From Gammaproteobacteria bacterium (GTDB lineage: Bacteria > Pseudomonadota > Gammaproteobacteria > Ga0077536), in the NCBI GenBank assembly GCA_016191285.1, contig JACPPA010000019.1, forward strand, positions 124,001-188,000: a stretch of DNA of 64,000 nt. Reading direction: 5' to 3'. Numbering within the stretch: the stretch's first letter is position 1; every line of letters starts with the position of its first letter. Below the pieces are notes generated by a model. It saw only the letters and a list, made by a program, of their open reading frames with translations, was not told the DNA's origin and made no database searches. Both the position numbers and the translations under genes were made by a program. Below, piece by piece: positions 54,521 through 64,000 of the stretch.

Positions 54521-54545
54521 CGCGCTGTATTCCCTATCCTAGGCG

Positions 54546-55883
54546 TCAGTGTTGACCGAGACTCGCGCCTATTGAATTTAAGGCTTTCGCGAACGCGGTT
54601 GGGCGATAGGTTCGCTCATTACCGACCGCTAGATAGATTTCGTTTAGCGTCGCGTTCACGCGTTCAAAATCGGCGGGCGGCAGCCGTCCCTCATCAAACT
54701 CCGCGGCAATCAACGTGGCTAAGGACATGGCCACGCTCTCGGCCGCGGTGAATGCCAGTGGCGCCTCTGCTTTTGCTTCATCGACAAGCGCGCGCGCGAT
54801 CGCAAGTCCATCACTGGATTGTTCGTGATACGTATGGAGGGCGCTAGCGAGCATTTCGACCTCTTGTTTGAGGGCAGTCGCGCGACTCGCGCGCGAGCCC
54901 GGATCGTTGACACTGACCTGCAACGCGCGCGTGGCGCGACGCAGCGCATCGACCTGCGTAGGGTTAACGATTCTAGCCGCTCCGCGCAAGACGACAAACG
55001 CCGAGTCGTTAAAAGTCAGCGCACCGGATTTCACGCCCTGCCGCGGCCGATATTGCGGATCATCGTTGATTCCACGGTGGCATCCGTGACAATCGAACAA
55101 CGCAAGCTCTGGCCAGCGACCCGAGTTAGCGCCGGCCAGCGCCGCCGCCTGTTGTAAACCGGCGGCGATCTGCCCCGCCATCCATAGCTGGACATGACTG
55201 GCGAGCGGTTTGCGCCGGCGATAATCGGCGTCGAGATTGACATGCATGGGCTGCAACGCGGTGTAGGTATCGAGCTCGAAGCGCAACCGTGGATGTCCCG
55301 CACCATAGAGCTGATGGCTGGCTTTGCGAACGTTGTCCCCTTGATGACAGGACAAACAAAGGGCCGCGCGCGCAGCGGGTTCATTGGTGGGATAAAGCCC
55401 GGCCGCGACATTCGCGGCATGCGTGGCCGTCGGCTGCATATGGACAGCGAGAAAGCCACCGCCGGGACCATGACAGGACTCACAACCGACGCCGGCCTCG
55501 AGGCTAAATTTGGCGCCGCGCTGCGCCGCCGGGACGTAAGTGGTATGGCAGACCAAGCAGTCCGCTGCTTGGGCCGCATCGGCCAATCCCAGGTTGTGCG
55601 CAATCTGCTGGCCGGCCGTGCTGCTCAAACTGCTGAAGGCCTTGGCATGTCGATCATGCGCTTCCCAGATCGTGCGTTCTTTCATCGCCACGGTGGCATT
55701 GCGCCAGGGCTCGCGCGATCCATGGCATTCAGTCGAGCCGCAGGTGTCGACGCCGAGGAATCGCGCGGTTCGCTCATGCGGTAGCCCGACCGGTGTTGCC
55801 GGTTCTGCGGCGCTGGCCGCGACGTACCAGAGTCCGGTAAGGGATATCAACAACAGCGGCAGCATTGAACGCAGCGGATTCAA
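54546..55883 (-). CDS. Multihaem cytochrome c, c554-like (copy A)
   Basis: It has 445 residues. It starts at TTG 55883, overlapping the barrel stop as TTGA; an ATG at 55865 is the alternative. The signal peptide is LPLLLISLTGLWYVAASA. Haem motifs are CGSTECH (CX4CH), CLVCH, CESCH, CLSCH and CHGCH, in the same order and spacing as copy B. The CX4CH site needs a dedicated or tolerant haem lyase, so it may be a high-spin site or a non-haem relic. Confidence 0.87.
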   Translation of the reverse strand: MNPLRSMLPLLLISLTGLWYVAASAAEPATPVGLPHERTARFLGVDTCGSTECHGSREPWRNATVAMKERTIWEAHDRHAKAFSSLSSTAGQQIAHNLGLADAAQAADCLVCHTTYVPAAQRGAKFSLEAGVGCESCHGPGGGFLAVHMQPTATHAANVAAGLYPTNEPAARAALCLSCHQGDNVRKASHQLYGAGHPRLRFELDTYTALQPMHVNLDADYRRRKPLASHVQLWMAGQIAAGLQQAAALAGANSGRWPELALFDCHGCHRGINDDPQYRPRQGVKSGALTFNDSAFVVLRGAARIVNPTQVDALRRATRALQVSVNDPGSRASRATALKQEVEMLASALHTYHEQSSDGLAIARALVDEAKAEAPLAFTAAESVAMSLATLIAAEFDEGRLPPADFERVNATLNEIYLAVGNERTYRPTAFAKALNSIGASLGQH

Positions 55884-57490
55884 AACTTGAGCCGCAACTC
55901 GGCGCGTACGCCGGCCAAATTATCTTCGCCTTCGCGATAACCGTAGATCGCGTCAGTACGGAAAATCCACTGTTTGGACAACGGCCGCTGGTAGCGCGCA
56001 CCCAACGCGAATTGATCGCCTTTGGCGGCGCGGCCGGGTTCGTTATCACGCCCAAAGGGCTTTAACCCCGCCACCTCGAACACCAGTTGCTGATCGAGGT
56101 TAAATAAATATTCAATGCCGAGCGCACCACCGTAGGCATCGTTCGCGGTGTCGTCGAGTTTTGGAAATCCAGTCAGACCGTCGGTTTCGAAATTGATCCC
56201 GGTGTTCTTCAAAATCCCGCCCGCGCCAAAATCGCGGGCGAGCGATTGCGGCTTCCGCGAGCCGATAAAAAAGTTCGCATACGGCACCAAGGTGTACGGC
56301 TTGCTGGTGATGAGCGAGTTCTCGATCAGTAACAACCAACCGTCAGCGGTTTTGTTGAATCCCGCGCCTGGGTTCTGACCGAAGTTCCACACCACGCGGA
56401 CTGAGTTCGAGACTTTGCCGAACCAACGTTTCGTGACCGCGGCGGTGAGATTGTGATAGCTAAAATCGCCGAGCAGCGGCGAGCGATTGTCGTGGGTATA
56501 CCCGTAGCCCGCCTCGATGTACATTTCACGCGCTTCAATAAACACTGCCGAGCCATAAATATCGGCGCCGTGATCATCAAACCGCTTGTTCGGCTGCAGC
56601 TCGGCCTTGGTCGTCACCCGATCAAAACCGCCGAAGAACGTGATATCCATGTTCGAAATATCGAAGCGCGGGCTATTCAACGCCGGGATCGTGAAGGCGC
56701 CGCCCATGATCGCGTCTTCCATCCAAATTCCGTTCTGAAAGACGAGCGGCATCAATCCGAATGCGATCGGCAAATCATACAAGTTATAACGATCAGTCAA
56801 GCCGGCGGCGATTTGCCCCAGGTCGCCCTCAAAAAACAGCGCTTCCGGCTCGAGATCGAGCAGGACGCCGCCGTCACCCGTGCGATCGCGTTGATTGCCG
56901 CCGAATTCAAAACGCGTGACGCGCCCGGTCTCGACCCGATCAAGCGGGCGCAGAAAGACATGCACGCGCTCGGTGGCCGTCAGTCGCATGTCGATATTGA
57001 GATTCAACCGCGCCGCGACTTGGGCGGTATCGAGCGCGCCGTTGTCGTTATACGCCGTACCGAGACGCAGATCGCCGAAGACGAGTAGTTCCGGCCGCAC
57101 CGGATTTTTTGCACCGAGCAAGTTGATCCCGGGTCCAATCGAACCCGCTTGATACAGCGGATAACCCCATTCGACCGGCGGGCGCGGACCGTCGACCCGC
57201 CGTTTGCCGCCGTAGATCGCGAGTTGCGCGGCGACGTCATAGGGCTTGTCGACATAATTTGGATCGGGCCCGAACGCGCTCGGTTTAAATTCGGTGACCT
57301 TGGCTTCAGGCGCCATCTCGACCGGCGGCGACGGACGACCTGCATGAGAGTCGCGAGGAGCTTCCGCGGCAGGCTCCGGGATTACGGGTGCGCCTGTTGT
57401 TGGGCCGCGCCGCGGCACCTCCGCTTCGGCGCTCGAGATCCCGCCGCCAAGCGCCACAACGACCAGCGCAGCATTGAAAATACTTCGCAT
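55880..57490 (-). CDS. Outer-membrane beta-barrel protein
   Basis: It has 536 residues from ATG 57490, four bases after the upstream stop (a TTG at 57508 also fits). A signal peptide (SIFNAALVVVALGGGISSAEA) and a Pro-rich linker precede many amphipathic strands; the chain ends AGVRAELRLKF, with the C-terminal Phe of outer-membrane barrels. No cysteine-haem motif. I do not recognise a family. In this operon it could be a porin for cytochrome exposure (as MtrB does) or for a soluble electron acceptor; no sequence link to MtrB is visible. Confidence 0.75.
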   Translation of the reverse strand: MRSIFNAALVVVALGGGISSAEAEVPRRGPTTGAPVIPEPAAEAPRDSHAGRPSPPVEMAPEAKVTEFKPSAFGPDPNYVDKPYDVAAQLAIYGGKRRVDGPRPPVEWGYPLYQAGSIGPGINLLGAKNPVRPELLVFGDLRLGTAYNDNGALDTAQVAARLNLNIDMRLTATERVHVFLRPLDRVETGRVTRFEFGGNQRDRTGDGGVLLDLEPEALFFEGDLGQIAAGLTDRYNLYDLPIAFGLMPLVFQNGIWMEDAIMGGAFTIPALNSPRFDISNMDITFFGGFDRVTTKAELQPNKRFDDHGADIYGSAVFIEAREMYIEAGYGYTHDNRSPLLGDFSYHNLTAAVTKRWFGKVSNSVRVVWNFGQNPGAGFNKTADGWLLLIENSLITSKPYTLVPYANFFIGSRKPQSLARDFGAGGILKNTGINFETDGLTGFPKLDDTANDAYGGALGIEYLFNLDQQLVFEVAGLKPFGRDNEPGRAAKGDQFALGARYQRPLSKQWIFRTDAIYGYREGEDNLAGVRAELRLKF

Positions 57491-57494
57491 ACGC

Positions 57495-59252
57495 TTACTT
57501 AACCTCAAACTCGACGGCGCGCGGATGCAAATCGACCATCCACTCGTTGATCGATTGCTCCATGTCGATGGTCGAGCCGACGAATTTCATGAAGTAGATC
57601 GGCTCCGCGCGACTCCGCATCCGTGACTGCAGGACATATTTCCCCGGTTTGGTAAACGCCGACGCTGGGATCTTGTAACTAGCATCGCGGGCGCCAAGCG
57701 GCGGCAGGCTGCGACCTTCCATGCGGATGGTCGGCGGATGATTCAATACCGTGGTCGGCACGCCGGGCGGCCGAATATGCGGGAGTTGATCGCCGTCGAA
57801 GTTGATCGGCAGGTACATCTCGCGGTCGGTGCCCTTGATGTTGGTCGTCAGGAATTTGGTCTGCAGATTAAACAACTGCTTATCGAACGGCACTGCGCCG
57901 CTGGCGACTTCCAGCGAGTGAATGTCGGCCATATCGCCATTTTTGTCGACGTAACCGCTCTCCCACACCCGTTGCCCATCCGGATCGAGTAATACCACGT
58001 TGAACCACAACTCGGGTTGCGCACCGAGCGAACCCGACGGCAGGTTGTGTCCCTGATCAAGATTGGTAATGCGATAGTGCAACTTCAGAGGTTGTTGGAG
58101 TGTCAACGTCGAATCGAAAAACGGACCGTCGATTCGCATCGCATTTTCCATCACATCGACGCGCGATTTTTTCTTGTCATTCAGCAGCTTTTGATTGAGA
58201 GAAATCACATAGCGCGCTTCCTCGCGATCGGCGCGTGCGTTCCACTCGGGCGGAAATTCAGCCTTCACGGTGCCACGCGCGACTTGGTCTTCCCACTGCG
58301 GGTCACCCCAAGCCGCGCGGTAATCGAATTTCAGCCAATCGTTGATGGTCCAGCGCAGGGCGCGCGGGTTGAACGGGAAGATCCCGGGATGCGCGATCGG
58401 ATATCCCGGGCCAAAGAACATGTGATTTGAATGCTTTTGTTTGGGATCACCGACAGTCTGACCGTTGACGATCGCGATCGGCCAGGTCTCGAAACCGGCC
58501 GGCTCGCCGGGGACCTTGCCCATATGGCATTGCTGACAGGTAATGCCGGCCTTCGCCGCCGGCGCGCCGCGATACTGTTCCCAAACCACTTCGAGCTTGA
58601 TGCCCGGGTGCACCGCGACTTGGTGACAGGAGACGCAAAATTCGCTTTTTGAGATTTGTTCAAACTTAATCGGCGTCCCGTGAATCGGCGTCCCGGGAGC
58701 GCCGGGGGTAGCGGCCACGCCGTATTCGCTGGCTTTGGCTATAACCTCGCCGTACTTGCTCCCGCTGCCCGCCCCTGCCACGGGTTGCCCGAGATCGCCG
58801 GCGTCGACATGACGTTCACCATTGACCTTGCCGAATTGCGTCGACACTCGATGACAGGTGACGCAGGTTATGCCTTCGCGCGAAATTTCCGAGCGCTCCC
58901 ACAGCGGCTTTTCGCGCGGTTCCCCCATTTGCGTCGCGATTTGCTGATGGCAGCGGACGCAAAACGTGCCGATGGTGCCCGAGGCGAAATCGGTGATGGT
59001 CTGCTCGAACTTATGGAACATCGGCGAAATCGACGCGTAGGCGTGATTCGACACCGCCCATTCCCAGAATACTTTGGGATGACAGCCGGCGCATTGCTGG
59101 GCGCTCGGGAATTGCGACTCGGCAAAGACCGCGGTATGCGGATCGGCGCCGGCCAAGGCGACGGCGGACAGCATACCTAGCGCGAGACCGACCAGAACAC
59201 CGGCGGTTGGGGACCTATACACGCGTCGATGACGCGGTCTGTTCGATGCCAT
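57495..59252 (-). CDS. Pentahaem cytochrome c, first gene of the redox operon
   Basis: It has 585 residues from ATG 59252 (a GTG at 59276 is the alternative). The signal peptide (GVLVGLALGMLSAVALA) is followed by CAGCH, CVRCH, CVTCH, CVSCH and CQQCH in residues 60-270, the arrangement of c554-type cytochromes. The C-terminal ~280 residues are haem-free beta structure (LHYRITNLDQGHNLPSGS, ELWFNVVLLDPDGQRVW), which resembles a sugar- or protein-binding sandwich. It could be the terminal reductase or a donor to the outer membrane. The promoter is shared with hemB. Confidence 0.87.
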   Translation of the reverse strand: MASNRPRHRRVYRSPTAGVLVGLALGMLSAVALAGADPHTAVFAESQFPSAQQCAGCHPKVFWEWAVSNHAYASISPMFHKFEQTITDFASGTIGTFCVRCHQQIATQMGEPREKPLWERSEISREGITCVTCHRVSTQFGKVNGERHVDAGDLGQPVAGAGSGSKYGEVIAKASEYGVAATPGAPGTPIHGTPIKFEQISKSEFCVSCHQVAVHPGIKLEVVWEQYRGAPAAKAGITCQQCHMGKVPGEPAGFETWPIAIVNGQTVGDPKQKHSNHMFFGPGYPIAHPGIFPFNPRALRWTINDWLKFDYRAAWGDPQWEDQVARGTVKAEFPPEWNARADREEARYVISLNQKLLNDKKKSRVDVMENAMRIDGPFFDSTLTLQQPLKLHYRITNLDQGHNLPSGSLGAQPELWFNVVLLDPDGQRVWESGYVDKNGDMADIHSLEVASGAVPFDKQLFNLQTKFLTTNIKGTDREMYLPINFDGDQLPHIRPPGVPTTVLNHPPTIRMEGRSLPPLGARDASYKIPASAFTKPGKYVLQSRMRSRAEPIYFMKFVGSTIDMEQSINEWMVDLHPRAVEFEVK

Positions 59253-60502
<1,250 letters not shown>

Positions 60503-60553
60503 GGTACGGTCTCGCAACTAACCGGCATGATTCGTCTGCTACCAGCGGCACTT

Positions 60554-60620
60554 GGTGGGAGCCGCTGGTAGCAGCCGAATCTTTATTGAGGTCCATTCGC
60601 GGCTAAAGCCGCTCCCACCA
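60554..60620. repeat. REP-like palindromic pair, partly degenerate left arm
   Basis: GGTGGGAGCCGCTGGTAGCA is a decayed left arm; CATTCGCGGCTAAAGCCGCT is the right arm. It lies between hemB and ntrC, which converge. Confidence 0.75.
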
Positions 60621-60678
60621 TGACAACGCATTCCTTTACGACAGTTCATCGAGCGACCGCATAAAGCGCCCGTTGTCC

Positions 60679-62100
60679 CTAGACCTCTAACCCAAGTTCT
60701 TTGATTTTGCGGGTCAAGGTATTCCGTCCCCAACCCAGCAAGCGCGCGGCATCATGACGCCGACCCTGGGTTTTCGCGAGCGCCACCAGAATCATCGTGC
60801 GCTCGAATTTTGGCAGTGCTTCGTCCAGGATTGGCGTTTCTGAATTCGCCGCGTGATGCTCCGCCCAGCGGCGGAGCGCCAATTCCCAGTCGTGCCAGAG
60901 GCGATCGTTGGAGACGGTATTGCTGTTCGCGGCTTCGACAAATTCCTTCGGCAGATCGCCGAGTTCGATCGTTTGCGTGGGCGCCATGATACTGACCCGG
61001 CGGCACACGTTCTCCAGCTGTCGCACGTTACCCGGCCACGCGTTGGCCCGCAACGCATCCAACGCGCCCGGCGAAAATCGTTTCGGTTCGATATCGAGTT
61101 CTTGGGCGGTGACGCGCAAGAAATGATTGGCAAGTTCGGCGATATCTTCCGTGCGGTCCCGCAACCGTGGTAATTGCAGGCGAATCACGTTGAGACGATG
61201 AAATAGATCTTCGCGAAACACGCCTTCCTGCGCGCGGCGTTCGAGGTCTTGATGGGTCGCCGCAATCACGCGCACATCGACGTGCACGGGTTGGTGCCCA
61301 CCGACGCGGTAGAAATCACCTTCCGCGAGTACGCGCAACAGCCGCGTCTGCAACTCGGCCGGCATATCGCCGATCTCATCCAAAAATAACGTGCCGCCAT
61401 CCGCTTGTTCAAAGCGCCCGACGCGACTCCCGGTCGCGCCGGTAAATGAACCGCGTTCGTGTCCGAACAACTCGGACTCCAACAAATCGCGTGGAATGGC
61501 CGCAGTGTTGAGCGCGATAAAGGGCTTACTCGCGCGCGGCGAATGCCGATGCAGGGCACGCGCGACGAGTTCTTTACCCGTTCCCGATTCACCGGTCAGT
61601 AACACCGTCATATGCGATTTCGAGAGCCGGCCGATCGCGCGAAATACTTCCTGCATGGCGGGTGCGGAGCCGATGATGTTGGCGGCCACCTCGGTCGTCG
61701 GCGCCGGTTCCGGATCCCCGCTGGCTTCATCCGTGCTGGTCACCGCGCGACGTACGATGGACACCGCATCGTCGACATCAAACGGTTTGGGTAAGTATTC
61801 GAACGCACCGCCTTGGAACGCGGCGACCGCCCGATCAAGATCGGCGTAGGCGGTCATGATAATGACGGGCAGCGTCGGGTGCAGCGCGTGCACGGATTCT
61901 AATAGTTGCAATCCATCCATGCCCGGCATGCGGATATCGGTGACGATGGCGCGCGGCACTTCGCGCTTGAGACGGGCCAACACCTTATCGGCGGATTCGA
62001 AGCAGCGTGGCGCGAACTCTGCCTGTGACAACGCTTTTTCCAGCACCCAGCGGATCGCGTGATCGTCGTCGACGATCCAGACTTCGTATGGAGTACTCAT
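60679..62100 (-). CDS. ntrC: NtrC, nitrogen-response sigma54 activator
   Basis: It has 473 residues. A receiver domain with Asp54 (VTDIRMPGMDG), an AAA+ domain with Walker A GESGTGKE and the sigma54-contact loop GSFTGAT (Ser for the usual Ala), Walker B GGTLFLDEIGD, and a C-terminal Fis-type helix-turn-helix (HDAARLLGWGRNTLTRKI) make it a standard NtrC. Phosphorylated NtrC activates glnA and other nitrogen genes. The gene overlaps ntrB by ATGA. Confidence 0.96.
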   Translation of the reverse strand: MSTPYEVWIVDDDHAIRWVLEKALSQAEFAPRCFESADKVLARLKREVPRAIVTDIRMPGMDGLQLLESVHALHPTLPVIIMTAYADLDRAVAAFQGGAFEYLPKPFDVDDAVSIVRRAVTSTDEASGDPEPAPTTEVAANIIGSAPAMQEVFRAIGRLSKSHMTVLLTGESGTGKELVARALHRHSPRASKPFIALNTAAIPRDLLESELFGHERGSFTGATGSRVGRFEQADGGTLFLDEIGDMPAELQTRLLRVLAEGDFYRVGGHQPVHVDVRVIAATHQDLERRAQEGVFREDLFHRLNVIRLQLPRLRDRTEDIAELANHFLRVTAQELDIEPKRFSPGALDALRANAWPGNVRQLENVCRRVSIMAPTQTIELGDLPKEFVEAANSNTVSNDRLWHDWELALRRWAEHHAANSETPILDEALPKFERTMILVALAKTQGRRHDAARLLGWGRNTLTRKIKELGLEV

Positions 62101-63152
62101 GATTCATTCCTTAGTGGCAACCACAGCGTAAACACCGTGTTACCGGGCTGACTACTAAATTCAATCAAGCCGCCTTGCCGTTGCACCAGCGATTGCGCGA
62201 TAGGTAAGCCAAGTCCCGATCCATCGGCGCGACCGGATACCATCGGAAAGAAAATGCTGTCGGCCAACGCGGGATCCACGCCCGGCCCGTCATCCACGAT
62301 ATCCACGCGAATAACCAGCCGATGGAGCACGTTGGCGATCGAGCACTGCCGCTGCGCGCGCGTGCGCAAGGTGATCGTGCCGCCATGACCATTAACCGCT
62401 TGTACCGCATTCCGGAGTAGATTGAGAACGGCTTGGATTAAATAATCTTTGTCGGCACTGAAGTCGGGCAGGCTCGGATCGTAGTCGCGCACGATGTTCA
62501 CACGTGGCGCCGCCTCGATCGTGACTACCTGGCGAACATGCTCGATAACTTCGTGGATATTGAAATTCGTGGGCTGCAATTGACCGCGTGGCCCAAGCAT
62601 TCGATCGACCAACGTGCGTAGTCGATCGGCCTCGCCGATAATGATTTGCGTATATTCGCGTTGCCGCGCGTCGGCCAATTCGCGCTCGAGCAACTGGGCC
62701 GCGCCGCGGATGCCACCGAGGGGATTTTTCACCTCGTGCGCCAATCCACGCATCAGCGCGACGCTGATTTGGTTTTGCAATAAGCGATTTTCATCCGCGT
62801 GAATCCGATGTTGGTGTTCGTTATTCCCAAGTTCAAGGACGACACCGGCCCCCTTCCACCACGGTGACACCGAAACGTCCACTTTTATCTCTTCTTGATT
62901 GGCGCGCATTAGACTGAGCTCCCGTTCAGTAAACGAGCGCCCTTCACGCTGAACGTCACGCACCGCGCACTCAAACGCCGGATGTTTCGGAAACAATCGG
63001 CTAATCGGCAGGCCACGCAGTTTTTGCGCACTGGTCGCGATTAGCGCTTCGCCCGCTAAATTAACGTCGCGGACGATGAGATCTCCATCGAGCACGACCA
63101 CCGCTGTCGCCAAATGGTTCAGCAAACTTGCGGCATCGGATTCCATTATCAT
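62097..63152 (-). CDS. ntrB: NtrB, nitrogen-sensing histidine kinase
   Basis: This 351-residue soluble kinase has an N-terminal PAS domain (VVLDGDLIVRDVNLAGEAL), HisKA with GLAHEVKNPLGGIRGA (phosphorylated His), the N box LNLLRNAVQAV, and G boxes DDGPGV and GSGLGLPIAQSLV. It phosphorylates NtrC under PII control. Downstream of glnA as in enterics, with a DUF4124 gene between them. Confidence 0.95.
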   Translation of the reverse strand: MIMESDAASLLNHLATAVVVLDGDLIVRDVNLAGEALIATSAQKLRGLPISRLFPKHPAFECAVRDVQREGRSFTERELSLMRANQEEIKVDVSVSPWWKGAGVVLELGNNEHQHRIHADENRLLQNQISVALMRGLAHEVKNPLGGIRGAAQLLERELADARQREYTQIIIGEADRLRTLVDRMLGPRGQLQPTNFNIHEVIEHVRQVVTIEAAPRVNIVRDYDPSLPDFSADKDYLIQAVLNLLRNAVQAVNGHGGTITLRTRAQRQCSIANVLHRLVIRVDIVDDGPGVDPALADSIFFPMVSGRADGSGLGLPIAQSLVQRQGGLIEFSSQPGNTVFTLWLPLRNES

Positions 63153-63236
63153 GCGTGATCCATCTGTTGCACTTCCGTCCTAACCTTCCGTCCACTAAAC
63201 CATCGCAAGTTTCGGACCAATTAGGATCGCGGCCGA

Positions 63237-63809
63237 TTATTTCGCCGGGGCCGGTGGTGTTGCGGATTCGTTAACCGAATGGCGATGGACATAGATTGTG
63301 GCTACGGCAGAACGTAGAAGTTCGTGCCCCGCCGCGTCGCCGACGACCGCCTGCAACGTGTGGGTGCCGCGGAATAGGTTGGTGAGGGTGAAATTTGTCG
63401 CCGTGCCAGGCGCCTCTGATGGCGCCGCATCGACTAGCAGGCTCATGCGGTGCCCGAACGTTGTTTGTAATGCCGGCAGGCATTGAACGCTGACGAGAAT
63501 ATTGCCCCCGTTGTCGCGAATCGTTTCTTGATCGCTAGGGCTAGTAATGACGATTTTTTGATACGCCCGCGGTACGGTCGATGCCGCATCAGGCGCCGCC
63601 GCCGGCAGTTTGCCGCCGACTACGCCGTTGGGTGATGGGGCGGGCGTAGGTAGGGCGGGCTCGATAACAATATGCTTCGCACCAGGACGCGGCGTATCCG
63701 AGTATTCAACGCCGCGTTCCGGATCGACCGATCGATAGATATCGATCGCGCCGCACCCGGTGCACCACGCAAGCAGCGCGTATAGCGCTACCAGCTGTCG
63801 CATCAACAC
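63237..63809 (-). CDS. DUF4124 secreted protein
   Basis: It has 190 residues. A signal peptide or lipoprotein leader (VALYALLAWCTGCGA) precedes the DUF4124 motif (DIYRSVDPERGVEYSDTPRP), a Pro-rich linker, and an Ig-like domain (NILVSVQCLPALQTTFGHRM). Genes of this type often sit between glnA and ntrB in gammaproteobacteria. Function unknown. Confidence 0.8.
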   Translation of the reverse strand: MLMRQLVALYALLAWCTGCGAIDIYRSVDPERGVEYSDTPRPGAKHIVIEPALPTPAPSPNGVVGGKLPAAAPDAASTVPRAYQKIVITSPSDQETIRDNGGNILVSVQCLPALQTTFGHRMSLLVDAAPSEAPGTATNFTLTNLFRGTHTLQAVVGDAAGHELLRSAVATIYVHRHSVNESATPPAPAK

Positions 63810-63811
63810 GC

Positions 63812-63842
63812 AAGAAAAGCCCCCGCCGTAGGCGGAGGCTTG
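63812..63842 (-). terminator. Rho-independent terminator of glnA
   Basis: On the minus strand AAGCCTCCGCC, loop TAC, GGCGGGGGCTT is followed by TTCTTG. The stem is GC-rich with one G-T type mismatch, and it lies 22 bases after the glnA stop. Confidence 0.85.
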
Positions 63843-63864
63843 ATTAGACGTCGCTTCAACCGCC

Positions 63865-64000
63865 TCAGACGCTGTAGTACATGTCGAACTCGCACGGATG
63901 TGGCGTCATCCGGAAGCGCGTCACTTCCTGCATCTTGAGATCGATATACGCGTCGATGGTGTCGTCGGTAAAGACACCGCCGGCTTTCAGAAAGTCGCGA
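63865..64000 (-). CDS. glnA: Glutamine synthetase type I, 3' end only
   Basis: The last 44 codons of glnA on the minus strand, running off the window edge: [20 protein letters not shown], then [20 protein letters not shown] and YSV. The PHP-EF-MYYS ending is the conserved C-terminus of GlnA. The adenylylated Tyr and active site are outside the window. It makes glutamine from glutamate and ammonia. Confidence 0.95.
   Translation of the reverse strand, partial: RDFLKAGGVFTDDTIDAYIDLKMQEVTRFRMTPHPCEFDMYYSV

Overview
This 64 kb window is chromosomal DNA that most resembles an uncultured or little-studied gammaproteobacterium. The evidence is a glnA-ntrB-ntrC segment at the right edge, an mlaFEDCB operon, a cbpA-cbpM pair, a HemB with the non-cysteine (Mg-type) metal site, and many REP-like palindromes built on GTGGGAGCGGCTTTAGCCGCGAA. 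Richness in LLM-class oxidoreductases, MMPL-type RND permeases, an amidohydrolase/SDR/VOC operon, an epoxide hydrolase and an enoyl-CoA hydratase suggests a soil or freshwater degrader. The lineage is an inference; no rRNA or tRNA is visible.

Layout. 0-5.5 kb: a GH94-type gene cut by the window edge, a histone-deacetylase-fold protein with a twin-arginine-like leader, and a repeat-rich stretch with a Rieske-oxygenase relic. 5.5-15.2 kb: four LLM oxidoreductases, one closely resembling F420-dependent glucose-6-phosphate dehydrogenase, plus a hydrolase, a decayed vapBC-like pair, glutathione peroxidase, a GFA-family protein, a crotonase and a quinone-oxidoreductase-like MDR. 15.4-22.5 kb: an MMPL-type permease, cbpAM and the mla lipid transport operon. 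22.5-25.2 kb: a scarred region with a broken SMP-30 gene carrying a fragment of a neighbouring brnT, and two BrnT-type toxin-antitoxin loci. 25.3-31.6 kb: a tripartite RND efflux cluster bracketed by two ~100-bp direct repeats, with a poly-C frameshift in its outer-membrane component. 31.9-43 kb: recQ, a second MMPL permease, ppk2, an epoxide hydrolase, and a Tat-Rieske/PQQ-dehydrogenase pair whose dehydrogenase has the Asp-X-Asp signature of lanthanide enzymes. 43.4-45.1 kb: a two-cassette integron remnant (GST-like gene and yefM-yoeB) with two attC sites and no integrase in view. 45.3-47.8 kb: a VOC/SDR/amidohydrolase operon.

The most unusual locus is 48.1-59.3 kb: seven co-directional, tightly spaced genes. 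They encode four multiheme c-type cytochromes (about 25 haem motifs in all), an outer-membrane beta-barrel, a membrane protein with two H-X13-H pairs (diheme cytochrome b-like), a pyridine-nucleotide/FAD oxidoreductase fused to two cyclic-nucleotide-binding domains and a four-cluster ferredoxin module, and a decahaem cytochrome fused through one membrane helix to a cytoplasmic FHA-like domain. hemB is transcribed divergently from the same 240-bp AT-rich region. I read this as a cytoplasm-to-periplasm (perhaps to cell-surface) electron-transfer chain with built-in ligand-sensing modules. Its donor and acceptor are unknown. The window ends in ntrC-ntrB, a DUF4124 gene and the 3' end of glnA with a clear terminator.
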